Shown: positions 48,131 to 59,713 of the stretch, piece after piece
Layout: each line of letters starts with the position of its first letter
Position numbering within the stretch: position 1 is the first letter of the stretch
NCBI GenBank assembly: GCA_963573315.1
Contig: OY752143.1
Location: 186,001-250,000 of the forward strand
Length of the DNA: 64,000 bases
DNA from: Entomortierella parvispora
Lineage: Eukaryota > Mortierellomycota > Mortierellomycetes > Mortierellales > Mortierellaceae
Direction: 5' to 3'
The notes under the pieces: model-generated
The model's input: the letters and a program-made list of their open reading frames with translations, nothing else
The model's database searches: none
Told to the model about the DNA's origin: nothing
Position numbers and translations under genes: made by a program

Positions 48131-48727
48131 GGAGGGGCACTCTTTTCTTTTTCTTTTTTCCTCTCTCACACACATACTTTCTCTCCCTTGTTGCTTCGTG
48201 CGCAAGAGACCTGTTATTTTACATAGCTTTTATTTCCTTTTTTTTTTTTTTTTTTTTGCTTGTTGTAGTAGTTCTCTTCTTTTCTCCCCCTCCCCCCCTA
48301 GTTGTTCTTATTGCTTGCTCTCGCATCATGTATAATAGAAACCCTTGTCCTCGCTATCCTGAGCTTTGCACTCGAACTAACAAGTTTTGGGAACAGCTGT
48401 CGTTTATTGGAGCACTTGTTTGTTTGTTTGTTTTTGGAAGGAGATTGTGTTTTTTTTCGTATATGGCAAAAATTGAGGTAGAGTGGGATATCATTGCAAA
48501 AAAAACCAAAGAAAAATGACCGAAAAAGATGTGGTTGAAAATAATGATAGTTAGGGGATTTCTGTCTGTCCTTCTCCTGTCCCAAAAGGAATATGATGCG
48601 TTCAAAACAAATAGAGGCGAAATAAAATGATAGATAAGAAAGAAAGGCCTGTGCAGACAAGTTTTGGAGTCAGGGACAACACACAGGGTCAAAACCCCTC
48701 TTGTTTCTTGCTTGTTGTTTTAGACCT
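48131..48727. other. Intergenic between convergent genes
   Basis: A 597-bp gap between the kinase and LIM genes, with T runs (48239-48257) and a (TTTG)n patch near 48419-48435. No gene is seen. Confidence 0.55.
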
Positions 48728-51700
48728 TTACACCTTTCCAAAGAAGGTCTTGCGACGCTCCGCACGGACGTTTCGAGTCCGTTGAATGACCATGATGTCC
48801 TTCTCGCAGTACGCTTGGTTCTCAAAATTATAATAAATATCCGTCAATGGCGTCTTGCACTCCACACAAGAGAAGCATCCTGGATGGAATCGCCAGCCCT
48901 AATTGAAAAGAGGTGAAAACAGAATGACTTGTCAGCACACATATCCAGGACACTCTCACTCTGCCCCTTCATATTTTCCATTTCTTACCTCCATGGTCTG
49001 AGCACAAGGTCCTTCGATCGGTTGGTCGCAGCTCTTACACAACGAGTTATTCAACTTGTGGTAATGGCGTCTGCAATAAGGAGCATCCCCAAAGACATAG
49101 AAACTCTTGTCTGGGAACGGCTTTTTACAAGTCTGGCATCCGAAACAGGCCGCATGCCATTTGCCCTCCAATTTGCCATCCTGAGCACAAACAGCCTCCT
49201 TTTCCACAGGTAAACCACAAGCTCGGCACTTTGGCAAGAATAACTCTCCGAAATCCTTGGGACAATAAACCCGACCATTCTTCTCCACATGTCCGACCGA
49301 GGACTGAATCGCCTTCTTGCAGTGATGGCATTGCAAATGACGCTCGTGCCATGACAAGCCCAACGCGTACACGGGTGACTCGTTCTGAATGGGTCCATCG
49401 CATCCTGCACAAACAACTGCCGTCCGGCTTCGAGAGGAAGAGCTCTTCTCTCCGCCAGCAGCACGAAGAGCTTCCTTCTCCAAGACTCGGTTATAATCCT
49501 TCTCGCACAGCAATCGTCCCTCGTATTCGTGTCCTTGTCGGGGTGAGTCAATTGGGCGTCGACATCTTGCGCAGTTGAAGCACTCGGCATGGTAGTCTCC
49601 CAAGGTCATCTTGACCACTGTCGACACTTCATGTGGCTGAATGTCGTGCTTGCATCCCTCGCAGTGCTGGACACCTCCTCTGCGGTGGGTAGAACGACTG
49701 CGGGTCGAGGACCTGCCCGAGGCGCGTTCTCTTTCCCGCTCCCGTTCCCGCTCTCGTCCCTCACGATCTCGTTCACGGTCGCGATCACCACCTCCACGAT
49801 CCGAGCGCTCACGGTCACGTTCACTTCGTCTCTCACGCTCGCGGTCGCGGTCTGATCGATCTGAGCGTTCTCTGTCCCGGTCCCGGTCACTTCTGTCCCG
49901 ATCACTGCGATGTTCACGCTCACGGTCAGCTCGGTCGCCGCGGTCCTTCTCGCGTTCACTGTTGTGCTCGCCTCGTCCAGAACGATGGCTCCTGATGCTG
50001 TCAGATCCACTGGCCAGCTTGGGAAGGCCTGGGGTTGGAGGTGGTGATCCCGCCAGTAGGTCGCGCTGAGAGCGACTGGAGCCCGATTCTGGCAAGTTGG
50101 GACGAGATCTCGAGCGATGGGAGGAGGCGGGACGGGCAGAGTCGCGCGAGGAAGCTGGCATCACATTGATCTCCTGGATCAAATCGTCCATCAAGGCATC
50201 GAACTGGTCACCATTAGGCTTGCGAGCTGGCGCTGCTACGGAAGGGCGGCGTCCTGAATAATCAAGAGAAGGGGAGAAGAAAAGTTAATCGAAAGAACCA
50301 CAAACCCAAACTCTCTAGTAATTGCCTATAGAGAAACACATACCTCTGGTAGGCACGGGTGAAGACATATCTGGAGGAGTTGGGGGTCTGTAGCTGGATT
50401 GTTTGCTCGCACTCGACGTCATGTCACCTGAGCGAGTGCCCTCTGGAGACACTGGAGGTGAAGGTGTCTTGTAAGCAGACGACCCATCCTGATGACGACC
50501 ACCAGAGCGCGATGAAGAAGGCGTCAATTGATTGTAACGATCCCTCTCGCTTCGATCTCTCTCCCGCTCACGCTCGCGCTCACGGTCTCTGGTTCGGTCC
50601 GATCTCTCTTCTTCGGGATAACGACTGCCGCCAGATCGGTCCTTGTCCGAAGATTTTTCGGATCGCTCCGAACGAACTGATCTCGCTGAGCGCTCTGAAC
50701 GTTCCGAGAGTACGGTGTTGGATCGCTCTCTCTGGAAGTTTCGCTCAGCCAGGACAGAAGAGGCCGTTGAACCTGAAGAACCAGAACGGTTAAAGCCGTT
50801 GCTGGCCGAGGGCGGTGAGGAACCGTAATCGCCTCGTTGCTGTTGATTTTTTTCCCAATCTCGGTCTCGAGGATCGCTGCGGTCCCGGGGATCTGCTGAA
50901 CGTCCGTACTCATACCCATTGGAACTACCGTTCATGGTCGGTGATTTGATACGTCCGTTCATGTCCAATCCATTGATGCCTAGTCCTTGTGCAGAAGCAA
51001 TCGAGGGGCTGCGAGCGTTTGACTTTTGAGGCAAGGCTGGTTGTTGCGATGCCCTTACGGAACTGGGGCTCGTTGAGAATTGACTCGAAGAATCAGGGGT
51101 CTTGGATCGACTCGCCCCAGGAATGTTGGTGGCAGAAGAAGGGTATCGGTGGTCATCCATAGGCGTCCTAGACCGAGGGTCTCCTCCACCTGCAGCCTTG
51201 GGGAAATAATCGTTCTGCTCCCGCTGGTGATGACCATTGGAGACGCCATTGGCATAGTTCTGGCGGTCATGACTCGGGGCAGTCGGGGTTGTAGGCGAGA
51301 CCGAAAGAGGAGAGCCCGTGAGGGTATTCGTTTGGCCATTGCTGCCGTTGCCGTTGCTGGTATTATTAGGCGCAGGGGGCGAAGATGCAGCAGACTTTTT
51401 CTTTTGGGCGTATTTCTCCAGGAAGGGAAGTGAGGGTCGTGGTGAGGCCGTGGAGGGTCTTCCGGGCGAGATGGGCGATCCATTCGCATTGCCGCCATTG
51501 CTGATATTATTATAGTGAGACGGTCCAGGTGATCCAGGCACAGGCGAGCTGATGGGGATGGGTGGCGGTTTGTATCCTGGTTTATACGCGCCGGAAGATG
51601 CACTCGAAGTTTCTGTTGCACACGATACGAGAGCAAAAAAGGATGTTAGTCCGACAATGGCGCCTTTTTAGTCTTTGTAATAGCCAACAAGTTGAAGTCG

Positions 51701-52898
51701 TACCGTTTCGGGAAGGAGTTCTTGGGGGCTGTGATGATGTATCTCCGCGGGCGGCTGGAAGTGAGATATTATGGCCGTTAGGTAAAAGAGACAAAGACGG
51801 AGACAACCCAGTCCGGTCGATAGTAACCAACAAAAAAAACAATAAAACGAGGATGAGAAGCACGATGATGGTGATGCAGAGAATGTTCAGGGGAGGAAAA
51901 GCAAAGCGAGCAGATAGACAACAAACAGGCAGGAGGTGAGGGTGGCCACGACGACGCGCAGAGCAAGAGCGGACAAGGGACGCATCATCAGAAAAGCGAA
52001 AGTCAGGGAGAGAAAGAGAAGGAGGAAGAGAGATAGAGATTGAGAGAGAGAGAGAGAGAGAAGAGAAAGCCAGGGAGAGAAAGAGGAGGAAGAGAGAGAG
52101 AGAAAGCAGGATCTGGTTAGTAAAGGTCAACAAAACAAGAGCAGACGATCGTACTCTCAATGTCCGAGGAAGCAAAAAAGATCGAGTCGAGTCGAGAGTG
52201 CACTTGTGTATCCTTGTGTATTCCCGTCGGTCTGCTGTTCCTGTCTGTCTGTCTGTCTGTCTGTTCCTGGCCGTCTGTTCCTGTCTGTCTGTCTGTGCCT
52301 GGCTGTTTGTCTGCTCGTCAGACGTTGGACTCGATTGTCTCCTATTCGTGTAAACTCTGATTGACTCTGTTTCCTTGTTCTCGCCTCTCTGCACCCACGC
52401 GCGACAGAGACAGAGAGAGAGAAAAAAAGAAGAGACGAGAGAGAAGGAAAAGAGGGCAACTGCTCGACAATAGAAAGAGCCGCCTGGCAGTCAAGAGGAG
52501 GAGGAATCTGAAGAGGATGCACTCTCACTCACACTCACTCATACACATCCACTCACTCAAACACACACACAGTGGAATGGGAAGAAGAAACACACCCCGC
52601 AGGTCTCATCATCATCACGTCGCCGAAAGGCGTCTCGTCTCTTCTTTCCTCTCTCTTTCTCTTCCTGTCTGCTCCTTCGGCTTCCTGGATGCTCGGCGTC
52701 CTTGCCCCTTGACCCGGCACATTCACATTTCCAATGCAACTTACACTTCACCGACAGGGGAATGACTGGCAGGGCTGGCATGGGTGGTGCAGACGAACAC
52801 ACGTGCTCGCCCAGCAGACGAAATTCGACATCATGGCCACAGTCCGAGCAGCGGATGACGGGGAGGATCTGGGACAGGCGAGGATCCTTGACGCTCAT
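48728..52898 (-). CDS. Paxillin-like protein with four LIM domains and an N-terminal zinc-binding motif
   Basis: Five exons, 52898-52745, 51754-51704, 51612-50344, 50253-48989 and 48898-48728, encode 969 residues. Residues 1-50 carry LPVIRCSDCGHDVEFRLLGE-HVC, a CxxC...HxC motif I know from the N-terminus of fungal LIM proteins. A long disordered middle follows: Pro/Ser/Asn-rich, then SERSERS and RDRERERER-type charged repeats, then MDDLIQEINV. The last 270 residues hold four LIM domains, opening with HCEGCKHDI, VCAGCDGPI, KCRACGLPV and LCKSCDQPI, each with its Cys/His ligands. LIM domains bind proteins. Fungal paxillin-type proteins act at sites of polarised growth, septa and actin (family knowledge). 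Intron 1 is about 990 bp, far longer than others here. Confidence 0.92.
52231..52320 (+). repeat. (CTGT)n-rich tract inside intron 1 of the LIM gene
   Basis: Several runs of TGTC/CTGT units are interrupted by CCTGGC words. The same intron also holds GA-rich tracts (51995-52115). Confidence 0.8.
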
Positions 52899-54071
52899 GG
52901 AGGAGTGTTTTTTGTTGTCGTGTCGTTGATGAAGTTGATGATGATGTCCTGAGCAAACGTGTGTGCGAGAGGGTCGTGTTCGTTGGTGTGGTTGAAGAGA
53001 GGCCGTTCTTTCCCTGAGACTCTCTGCTGGTTGGCTGAACTTTTCTTGGTTTCTGATCCCGAATGGAATGAGAGCAATAAAAGAGAGAGAGGAGGGAGAG
53101 GAGAAAAGAAGAGAAAAGAAAGGAGGGAAGGGATGGAGTTTTTAAAAGGTGGACGATGAGGAACAAGGACAAGGACGAGGAAAAGGGATGAGAGAAGAAG
53201 AGATGATGAAGAGAAAAGGAGAGAAAAGGGTTCTAGTTGCTTGCTGCACAGACAAAGCGAACGAAATAAAGGAGAGAGAGCATCCCATCCCTCTTTCATA
53301 TTCCACGCTCGAGTAGCACCAACCACCCACGCTCGCCCTCGCTCTCGCTCCCTCCACTCTCAACCAACCAACCAACCGTCTCGGGCCAGCGACCATTGGC
53401 GCGGGTCGTGCCTCGTTCTGAACCTTTCCGCTTTGCAATCGAGCGACTGAACTCTGAATGAATGCTATCTTTCTTTTTTTGTTCCTGGCCTGTCCTCCTC
53501 CCTTGGCCATCATGTATCAACAACCCATCGCTCTTTGGCGATGTTCCAGCAGCAGCAGATTCAGATGTGCTCGGATCACACGCGACAATGATCTGGCCAG
53601 GGGTAGACAGCCCCACTCCTTCATTGTCGTCATGGCCATGGCAGCTCTTCCTTTCTCCAGCTCCTTCTCTTCGGCCTCTCCTTATCGCCCTGCACATGTA
53701 CGTCTTACCGAGTCTCGGAACTCGGCCCTGTTCCTTCCTTCAGTTCATTCTTTCACTTTGAGACAATCGACATTTTGATGCTCCTATTGTTGTTGTCTGC
53801 AACAAACACATTTGTAAGAGCACTCAAAAAGAAGGTGAATGCACTTTCTCTTTGTGTTCCCAGACCAGCAGGCATTCAATTAACACTGTAACAAAGCAGT
53901 AATCTCTTTGCAGTAGATCAGAGTGCGGGGAACAAGGTCCGAGGAACCCTCAATCCTCTGTCCATTGCATCGTTCAGCATGCCTCCATCTTTTGCACCAC
54001 ATAACCACGCCTTGCACTCCGGCTTAGCAACTTTTTATTTTACTTTCTGTTTCGCGCCCTGACACACCAAA
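52899..54071. other. Intergenic, promoter of the LIM gene
   Basis: Purine-rich on the plus strand at 53060-53240 (pyrimidine-rich in the sense of the LIM gene). Open frames at 53241-53778 lack domains; one starts with a hydrophobic stretch but continues as low complexity. No gene is supported. Confidence 0.5.
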
Positions 54072-54850
54072 ATGTTCAATCTCCATTCTTTTTTCCCCTC
54101 TCGCGATCGCTTACATGAACCAAAACCTCATGGCGTGTCTACTACAGACTATCTTGCATGGCCAATGTTGAGCTATTGGGTCGCCGATTATAGTGTCCCT
54201 GGCATCGTCAAAAACAGCACCTATTTTTACGATTCTGCTGTACCTGTCTTCTTTGGGTAGATTACTCTACGGCTCACTTTTCTGGCTCTGTCTGCCCTGT
54301 TGATGTCACTCTGTCTCTTGCTACAGGTGTATATTCCCCTCATCACCCCCGCAACCACTCCTCTCTCTCTCTCTTCTCTTTCTCTCTCCATCTCTCTCCT
54401 CTTTGCCCCTACTTAAAGAAACGAATCTGAGCTAACTGTTTCTTTTTTTTTTGTGTGCCCTTATTCAATTATTAGAAATGATTGTGCTCTCATCACAAAA
54501 ACAAAATCCAAAATGTTGTCTTTGGTGCCAAAGTTGTTTGCGAGAGAAAAAAAGTTGACCCTGCGATGACAGGAATGCTCTCAAAACCTGTACCGTACCA
54601 GCAGACAAACCAATTCTTGAGCGATATCGAAACGGCTCACATTTGGAGACAAATATATCTCCAAAGAGACATCACCCAGCAGCTCATGAAGGGGGCTACA
54701 TTGGTAAAAGTGAAAGAGTGCGTGTGTCTGATCTCAAGGTTCAAGCCCCTGTTCTCAACTCGCGCTCAAGAAAAAAGAGATCGTCTGTCAGTAGAGCTCT
54801 TTGAGGATGCCAAAGAATGTGCTCAGAAAGCAGGTGCCAAGCAGGTCTAA
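54072..54850 (+). CDS. Possible small gene or gene remnant, unresolved
   Basis: Two non-random open frames lie close together: 54072-54260 (ATG; 62 codons, with WPMLSYWVADYSVPGIVKNS) and about 54482-54850, the latter ending ELFEDAKECAQKAGAKQV. The second has helical, charged sequence (QFLSDIETAHIWRQIYLQRD) that does not look like noise. I could not join them: the splice site before the second frame leaves a stop (TGA at 54479-54481), so either there are more introns or the gene is damaged. No family is recognised. Treat as a weak candidate. Confidence 0.25.
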
Positions 54851-55407
54851 AAAGTGAGGAAAATATGGACGTTGAGGCTAGTCCCGTCTAGGACTAGGTG
54901 AACCCTGCCTGGCAAGAATTGAACAATTCAAACCCTTTTGAAGATATTCATTGACCTTTCTTAATACTGTAATGTCAGCTCTAGATTTTATCCACCCGCA
55001 ATGTTCGAACAACTATGGAGTGTGGAAACTCACATGTCTGGAGCTCACCGACGAACCAAAGTCCTATGCGGAAGATTGCTTTGTCAACCCATGACAACAT
55101 AGCATGATACATAGAAAGAGACGCGTCGGTGGATCTGGCGCCGGATGGAAGCATGGAAGCATGGAAGCATGGAAGGCGATCTTTGATCCCGTCTTGCAAC
55201 CCCGCTTCGCGTCGAGTCCTGGAAGGAAAGACTGCATCAACCGTCCTCCTCACGCAAACCGCGCGAGGCGACCAGTGACTGCGAAATGTCGCCATGGTGG
55301 CGAATCAGAGAAATCAGAGATCGAGTCACGGCCGCGCCGGTTTTTAGAACGTTGCGGACGCCCCTGTTCTCCTTCACTCCACACCAACCCCTTCAACACA
55401 ACCCACC
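54851..55407. other. Intergenic, promoter of the cysteine synthase gene
   Basis: It includes about four copies of ATGGAAGC in tandem (55145-55175). No gene is seen. The short C/A-rich leader before the ATG at 55408 is typical for the window. Confidence 0.5.
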
Positions 55408-57124
55408 ATGCTCAGGACAGGTCTATCGTCGGTCGGACGGAGGGCCTACTCGACGAACCACAAGCCCATCATTACTGCCGCAAAGGTACCTTGCTTCGGA
55501 TGGATGTCGCGCATGAGTCGGCTCAATGCAAAAACAGCGACGAGGACTGACATTCGACCTTCTTGCTAATGCTTGACACTGACCTCCCCCATTGCCCTGT
55601 TTGTCAATAGGCTGTCGATGGCTTTGTTGGTGCTTTAGGAAACACCCCTCTGGTAAGCAACGTCGTTATCGTCCTTCTGCAATATTCCGCCTTCTTACCT
55701 TCTTTGAGTCTGACCTTTTTGCTTTGGCCCAAACTCATAATGGTTAGATCCGTCTTGCCCGTCTCAGCAAGGAGACTGGAAGCAACATCTATGCCAAAGC
55801 CGAGTTCATGAACCCTGGTGGATCCGTTAAGGATCGTGCTGCGCTCTATGTTGTCAAGGATGCTGAGGAGAGAGGTAAATGATCAGCAACTCTTTCTAGC
55901 TTCTTTCTAGATCCTTGATGGCACAACACGGTCGCTAACGCAATCTGGGTCACGGATTTTTTTTTCTTTTTTTTTGTATTTATCAAAAGGCCTCATCAAG
56001 CCCGGCGGAACCGTTGTTGAGGGCACTGCCGGAAACACTGGAATTGGTCTTGCTCACGTCTGCAGAGCCAAGGGTTACAAGTGTGTGATCTACATGCCCA
56101 ACACCCAGAGTCAGGAAAAGATTGACCTCCTCCGCATGCTCGGTAAGTCTAATATGGAAAGAATCTCACAAAAGCTTGGTTCTTTCTTGTTTGCTTCCTC
56201 CCCCTCCTTTCGGAACCGAACAAAGATCGGGTCAATTTTGTCGGATGGTCACTTTTTTTTACGCCTTCCTAACCTTGTTTGATATATTACATTGTTTCCC
56301 ACGACTGAAAAAAAAACCGTGTCCAAACAAAATAGGCGCCGAGGTTCACCCCGTGCCTGCCGTTGCGTTCGACAACCCTCAAAACTACAACCACCAGGCC
56401 GCCCGTCATGCCGAGGCTCTGGAGAATGCAGTGTGGACCAACCAATTCGATAACACGGCCAACCGTCGTGCTCATATCGAGACAACGGGTCCCGAGATCT
56501 GGCAGCAATTGGAGGGTCAGGTGGATGGATTCACTTGCTCCACCGGCACCGGTGGTACTTTGGCCGGTATTGCCAGGTACTTGAAGGAAAAGTCCCAGGG
56601 AAAGACAAAGATCTTTTTGGCCGATCCCCCAGGCAGTGTTTTGTACAGCTACATTAAGAGTGGCGGTACCTTGATCGAACGTGGTGGCAGCTCCATCACT
56701 GAGGGTAAGCAATCTACTATTCCTCGTGCGATGTACTGCGCTTGACAGAGAACACCTTGTATACCTATTCTGACTTTTTTTTTTAACAATTCTAGGTATC
56801 GGTCAGGGACGTGTTACCGACAACTTGAAGGGAGATATTGAGCTGATTGACGATGCAGTCCAAATTCCAGATGCAGATTCTCTGAAGATGATCTACAGGC
56901 TGCTGGATGAGGAAGGTATCTATGTGGGTGCGTCCTCGGCCCTGAACGTTGTGGCTGCGGTGGAGATGGCAAAGAAGTTGGGACCCGGCAAGAACATTGT
57001 GACAATCCTCTGTGACGGTGCTCACCGGTACCAGTCCAGATTGTTTAGCAAGAAGTGGATTGAATCCAAGGGATTGACAGATGCTATCCCTGAGCATTTG
57101 AAAAAGTATGCCACCTTGGATTGA
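55408..57124 (+). CDS. Cysteine synthase (O-acetylserine sulfhydrylase family), probably mitochondrial
   Basis: Six exons, 55408-55485, 55611-55652, 55748-55874, 55990-56142, 56336-56704 and 56796-57124, encode 365 residues. The PLP fold type II core is complete: [18 protein letters not shown] lysine in [10 protein letters not shown] (K68), [20 protein letters not shown], the phosphate-binding loop [11 protein letters not shown], and [11 protein letters not shown]. The enzyme makes cysteine from O-acetylserine and sulfide. Residues 1-18 ([18 protein letters not shown]) form a mitochondrial presequence with a cleavage-like RRAYST. The [20 protein letters not shown] and [17 protein letters not shown] segments match the fungal mitochondrial Cys12/Mcy1-type branch more than bacterial CysK, as I recall. 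The exact substrate (acetyl- or phosphoserine) is not determined. Confidence 0.93.
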
Positions 57125-58346
57125 TTGTAGAAAAAAAATGTAGAAAAAGTATTAGAATAACAATTTGAATGAAGGAATACACTGTCTACGAGGCCCGTAT
57201 CAAGCAAGGACTTTTGCTTTTATTCGAGAAAGCGCTGCAAAAGATACTATGGAGAGCACAGCGCACTAGACGCGTCAATCTTGGATGTATGACATTGCGT
57301 TCGTGATGAAAATCGCGCGTTCATGATTTACTACCATTTCACACAGAAAACTGCTCTGTTGCGATCAGTCGATACTATTTGTGATAGAACCATCTGTTTT
57401 CAACATCCTAGAGTTTGCGGTTTATACCAGAGATGCTTATCGTTCTCATCACAATCCTGGCAACACTTTAAGATGGTCGTCGGGCTCTATGTTTGTTGTA
57501 ATACATTGTATGTGAGGAGGGGAGCACGGGTGACATGGCAGCCGAAGACAAATGTTTGGTAGTCCTCTTGGTCTTGGATTGAAGTCTGACGAGGTGAACC
57601 CTTGTTTGCAGTATTCAGTTGTCAGCTCAAGTTTGGTCTCCAAGCTGTACAATCCTGCCCTTTCCTCAGAGGTTCCAAATGACCCACTGGCTACCTCGCC
57701 ACCAATATGGCCTTCTCACAAGAGCTGGTGTTCACGTCTACATCTCTCCTTCTCTGTGTTCTGGTCTATATCTGACCAGGCAATCTTACAGAGATGCTTT
57801 GTCTTCAATGAATGGCAGTAAGAACACGCATTACTAAAAATGGCCATGTCGCTCGCTGGTCACCTAGCCGGCAAGAAACCCGCATTGTCGTGGATCATTG
57901 AGCCGAGGGGTAGGGCCAGTGCCGCACGTCTTGCGTTCAATTGAGCTGCTTGCGATACAACGGTCCACTATCAGAAAGAGATCATGTTACTTTTGGCGCG
58001 TCTCACAGTGTCTGACCTGTAGTTGGAGGCAAACATGGGGCAATTGCGGTACAATTTTGGAATACGAGACCTCTGCGACTGTCAGAGTCGAGAATGGTCC
58101 AGATCTGGCCATAGTCCTCGCGTCTTATTTTACCGATCAGTACCTATCTCCCGTTATTGTAAAATGCGAAAGGAGAAGGCCAGCAAGGCACCAGCGGCAA
58201 GCCTTTCTCTAGGGCCGATCACGCACGGTCCATGTAACACCGGATGATAAAAAGACCCACAGGGGTGGTCATTTTTCTTTCTTTCTTTTTCTTTCTTATG
58301 CTTCTCGCTCTCGTTTTCTCCATCTTTTCTCTACATTTTCCTCATC
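57125..58346. other. Intergenic, no gene seen
   Basis: A 1.2-kb stretch of average complexity. Short frames (57323-58247) show neither domains nor sensible splice partners. The last 80 bases before 58347 form a TTTC-rich pyrimidine tract like the leaders of real genes in this window. Confidence 0.5.
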
Positions 58347-58582
58347 ATGGATTGGCCTCAGGGACCGACCTTCAAGCAGATCCGCGGTACCAGGTCATCA
58401 CTCTTCAATGATCTTTCCCCCCAATATAATCGATTTCAGATCCCACCCCGCGTGACGACAAGAACGCGTCGTCTTCCCACATCTTGACCAACCTCGCTCT
58501 TCCAGATCAGCCTTCCTCTTTTTTCAACAGCTGGACAGTTTACTCAATCGTATCACAGCAGCTCAAGGCTCATTGGAAATGA
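58347..58582 (+). CDS. Possible short protein of about 60 residues
   Basis: An ATG right behind a TTTCTTTC-rich leader opens MDWPQGPTFKQIR. A gtacca donor at 58387 and a tttcag acceptor at 58439 (52-bp intron) join it to DPTPRDDKNASSSHILTNLA and on to SSFFNSWTVYSIVSQQLKAH, then WK and a stop. Without splicing, the frame ends after 46 codons. The leader and clean joining favour a real gene; the short intron, small size and lack of a known family argue against it. It may be the 5' part of a larger gene that includes the frame at 58620-59027. Confidence 0.3.
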
Positions 58583-58619
58583 CTGCAGCCGACCCTGTCG
58601 ATTCGGTCTACTTTCAAAT

Positions 58620-59027
58620 TTGATCTTTTCGCCCTTATCCTTCTCGGCGGAGCATTCTCTAGCCCACCTACCGACCCATCAGTTGTTCCGGAAGGCTGTG
58701 GTGGACAAGTTTGATAGTTTGATCACGTCAGACTGCCTCCGCCATTGCCGTCAAAAGACCGAGAAGAACGGTCGCGCTACAGGAAGTGATAACGTCGAGA
58801 ATGATATACTGATGGGACTTGACTTCTGTCCAAAAGCCCGTTACTCTTATTCTGCTCACCCCTCCAGGACATTAACAAAGCAGATGACTGGAATATGGTA
58901 TACGAAAGAACATGAGCCTGTCCGAAGCGACATCTCTGAACTGATTGAAAAAAAAGGGTTGCAATCAATCGGGGAGATTCTGGAAAAGAATCCGTTCAAG
59001 CAACCCTTTATTGTTGTTCAAAAATAA
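58620..59027 (+). CDS. Open frame of about 135 codons, function unknown
   Basis: The frame ends ...DISELIEKKGLQSIGEILEK and NPFKQPFIVVQK, with helical, charged sequence (LFRKAVVDKFDSLITSDCLR) that is less repetitive than chance frames here. There is no convincing ATG (it would begin with TTG) and no family match. It could be a 3' exon of the candidate at 58347 or a remnant. It stops 29 bp before a foldback element. Confidence 0.25.
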   Translation: MIFSPLSFSAEHSLAHLPTHQLFRKAVVDKFDSLITSDCLRHCRQKTEKNGRATGSDNVENDILMGLDFCPKARYSYSAHPSRTLTKQMTGIWYTKEHEPVRSDISELIEKKGLQSIGEILEKNPFKQPFIVVQK

Positions 59028-59055
59028 AGGTGTAGTCGTTGTATCATCATCATCA

Positions 59056-59582
59056 CGAGAGATCTATCCGCCGACCATGGGAGGATTTTTCTTTTTGGGT
59101 CGCCCATCTGTCGACCCTGCCATTCTTTAACCATCTACCTTTAACAGTCGACCCCTCTCTAAACTGCTAATTTTTCTTTCTTCTCCGTATCCGCCGACCA
59201 GACTATTCCTTAACCACCGATATCTCCACGCGCCGACCAGTCTTCATTACACTGTCGCGTTGTCGCGTCCTCCTTTAATATAGTTTTAGTTCTTCGCATA
59301 GTAACTTGAACACATTCTCTTAATCACCTCAATCCTGACTCCATCTCACTTCCCTTCACCAATTCCTTCGCTGTCATTGGAAATATCTTCCCCCTTTGTC
59401 TTGCCTAGTCGTGATTCTTGAGGACAGTCGGTGGGTATTATTATGAAGACTGGTCGGCAAATAAGAAAAAGAGAAGTCAGCAGATACAGTTATCAGGATG
59501 GTCGGCGGTTAAAGGATGGCGGGGTCGACAGAACGCGACCCAAAAAGAAAAGTCCCCCCATGGTCGGGGGATAGATCTCTCG
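59056..59582. mobile_element. Foldback/MITE-like element with 78-bp terminal inverted repeats
   Basis: The left end (from 59056, CGAGAGATCTATCCGCCGAC) recurs as its reverse complement at the right end (to 59582). By eye the two arms, about 59056-59133 and 59506-59582, differ at roughly 10 of 78 positions and share TTTTTCTTTTTGGGTCG, TCTGTCGACCC and CTTTAACC. Weaker inverted similarity continues inward around GCCGACCAGTCTTCAT (about 59232) and its partner near 59445. There is no coding frame inside. I could not define a target-site duplication with certainty. It sits 59 bp from the 3' end of a tRNA gene. Confidence 0.7.
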
Positions 59583-59641
59583 CGTTGCATCGTCATCAAC
59601 ATCTGCTGGCGGATTGGTCAAAAGAAAAGTGCAAAAGAAAT

Positions 59642-59713
59642 GCTCACTGCAGGGATCGAACCTGCGGCCTTTGCGTTATTAGCACAACGCTCTACCGACT
59701 AAGCTAAGCGAGC
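59642..59713 (-). tRNA. tRNA-Ile (anticodon AAU)
   Basis: The minus strand folds into a full 72-nt cloverleaf: acceptor GCTCGCT with AGTGAGC, D arm GCTT-AGTCGGTAGAGC, anticodon stem TTGTG with CGCAA around loop CTAATAA (anticodon AAT in DNA), variable AGGCC, and T arm GCAGG-TTCGATC-CCTGC. The internal promoter boxes are present: TAGCTTAGTCGG for box A and GGTTCGATCC for box B. No intron and no encoded CCA. A T-rich stretch for Pol III termination is not obvious directly 3' (TTTCTTTTGCACTTTTC), with TTTC and TTTT runs within 20 bases. Confidence 0.95.

Noticed and set aside
53458-53778. Open frame beginning with a hydrophobic signal-like stretch (MNAIFLFLFLACPP)
   Set aside because: The remainder is low-complexity Ser/Arg, another frame over the same bases is equally open, and there is no domain or splice support.
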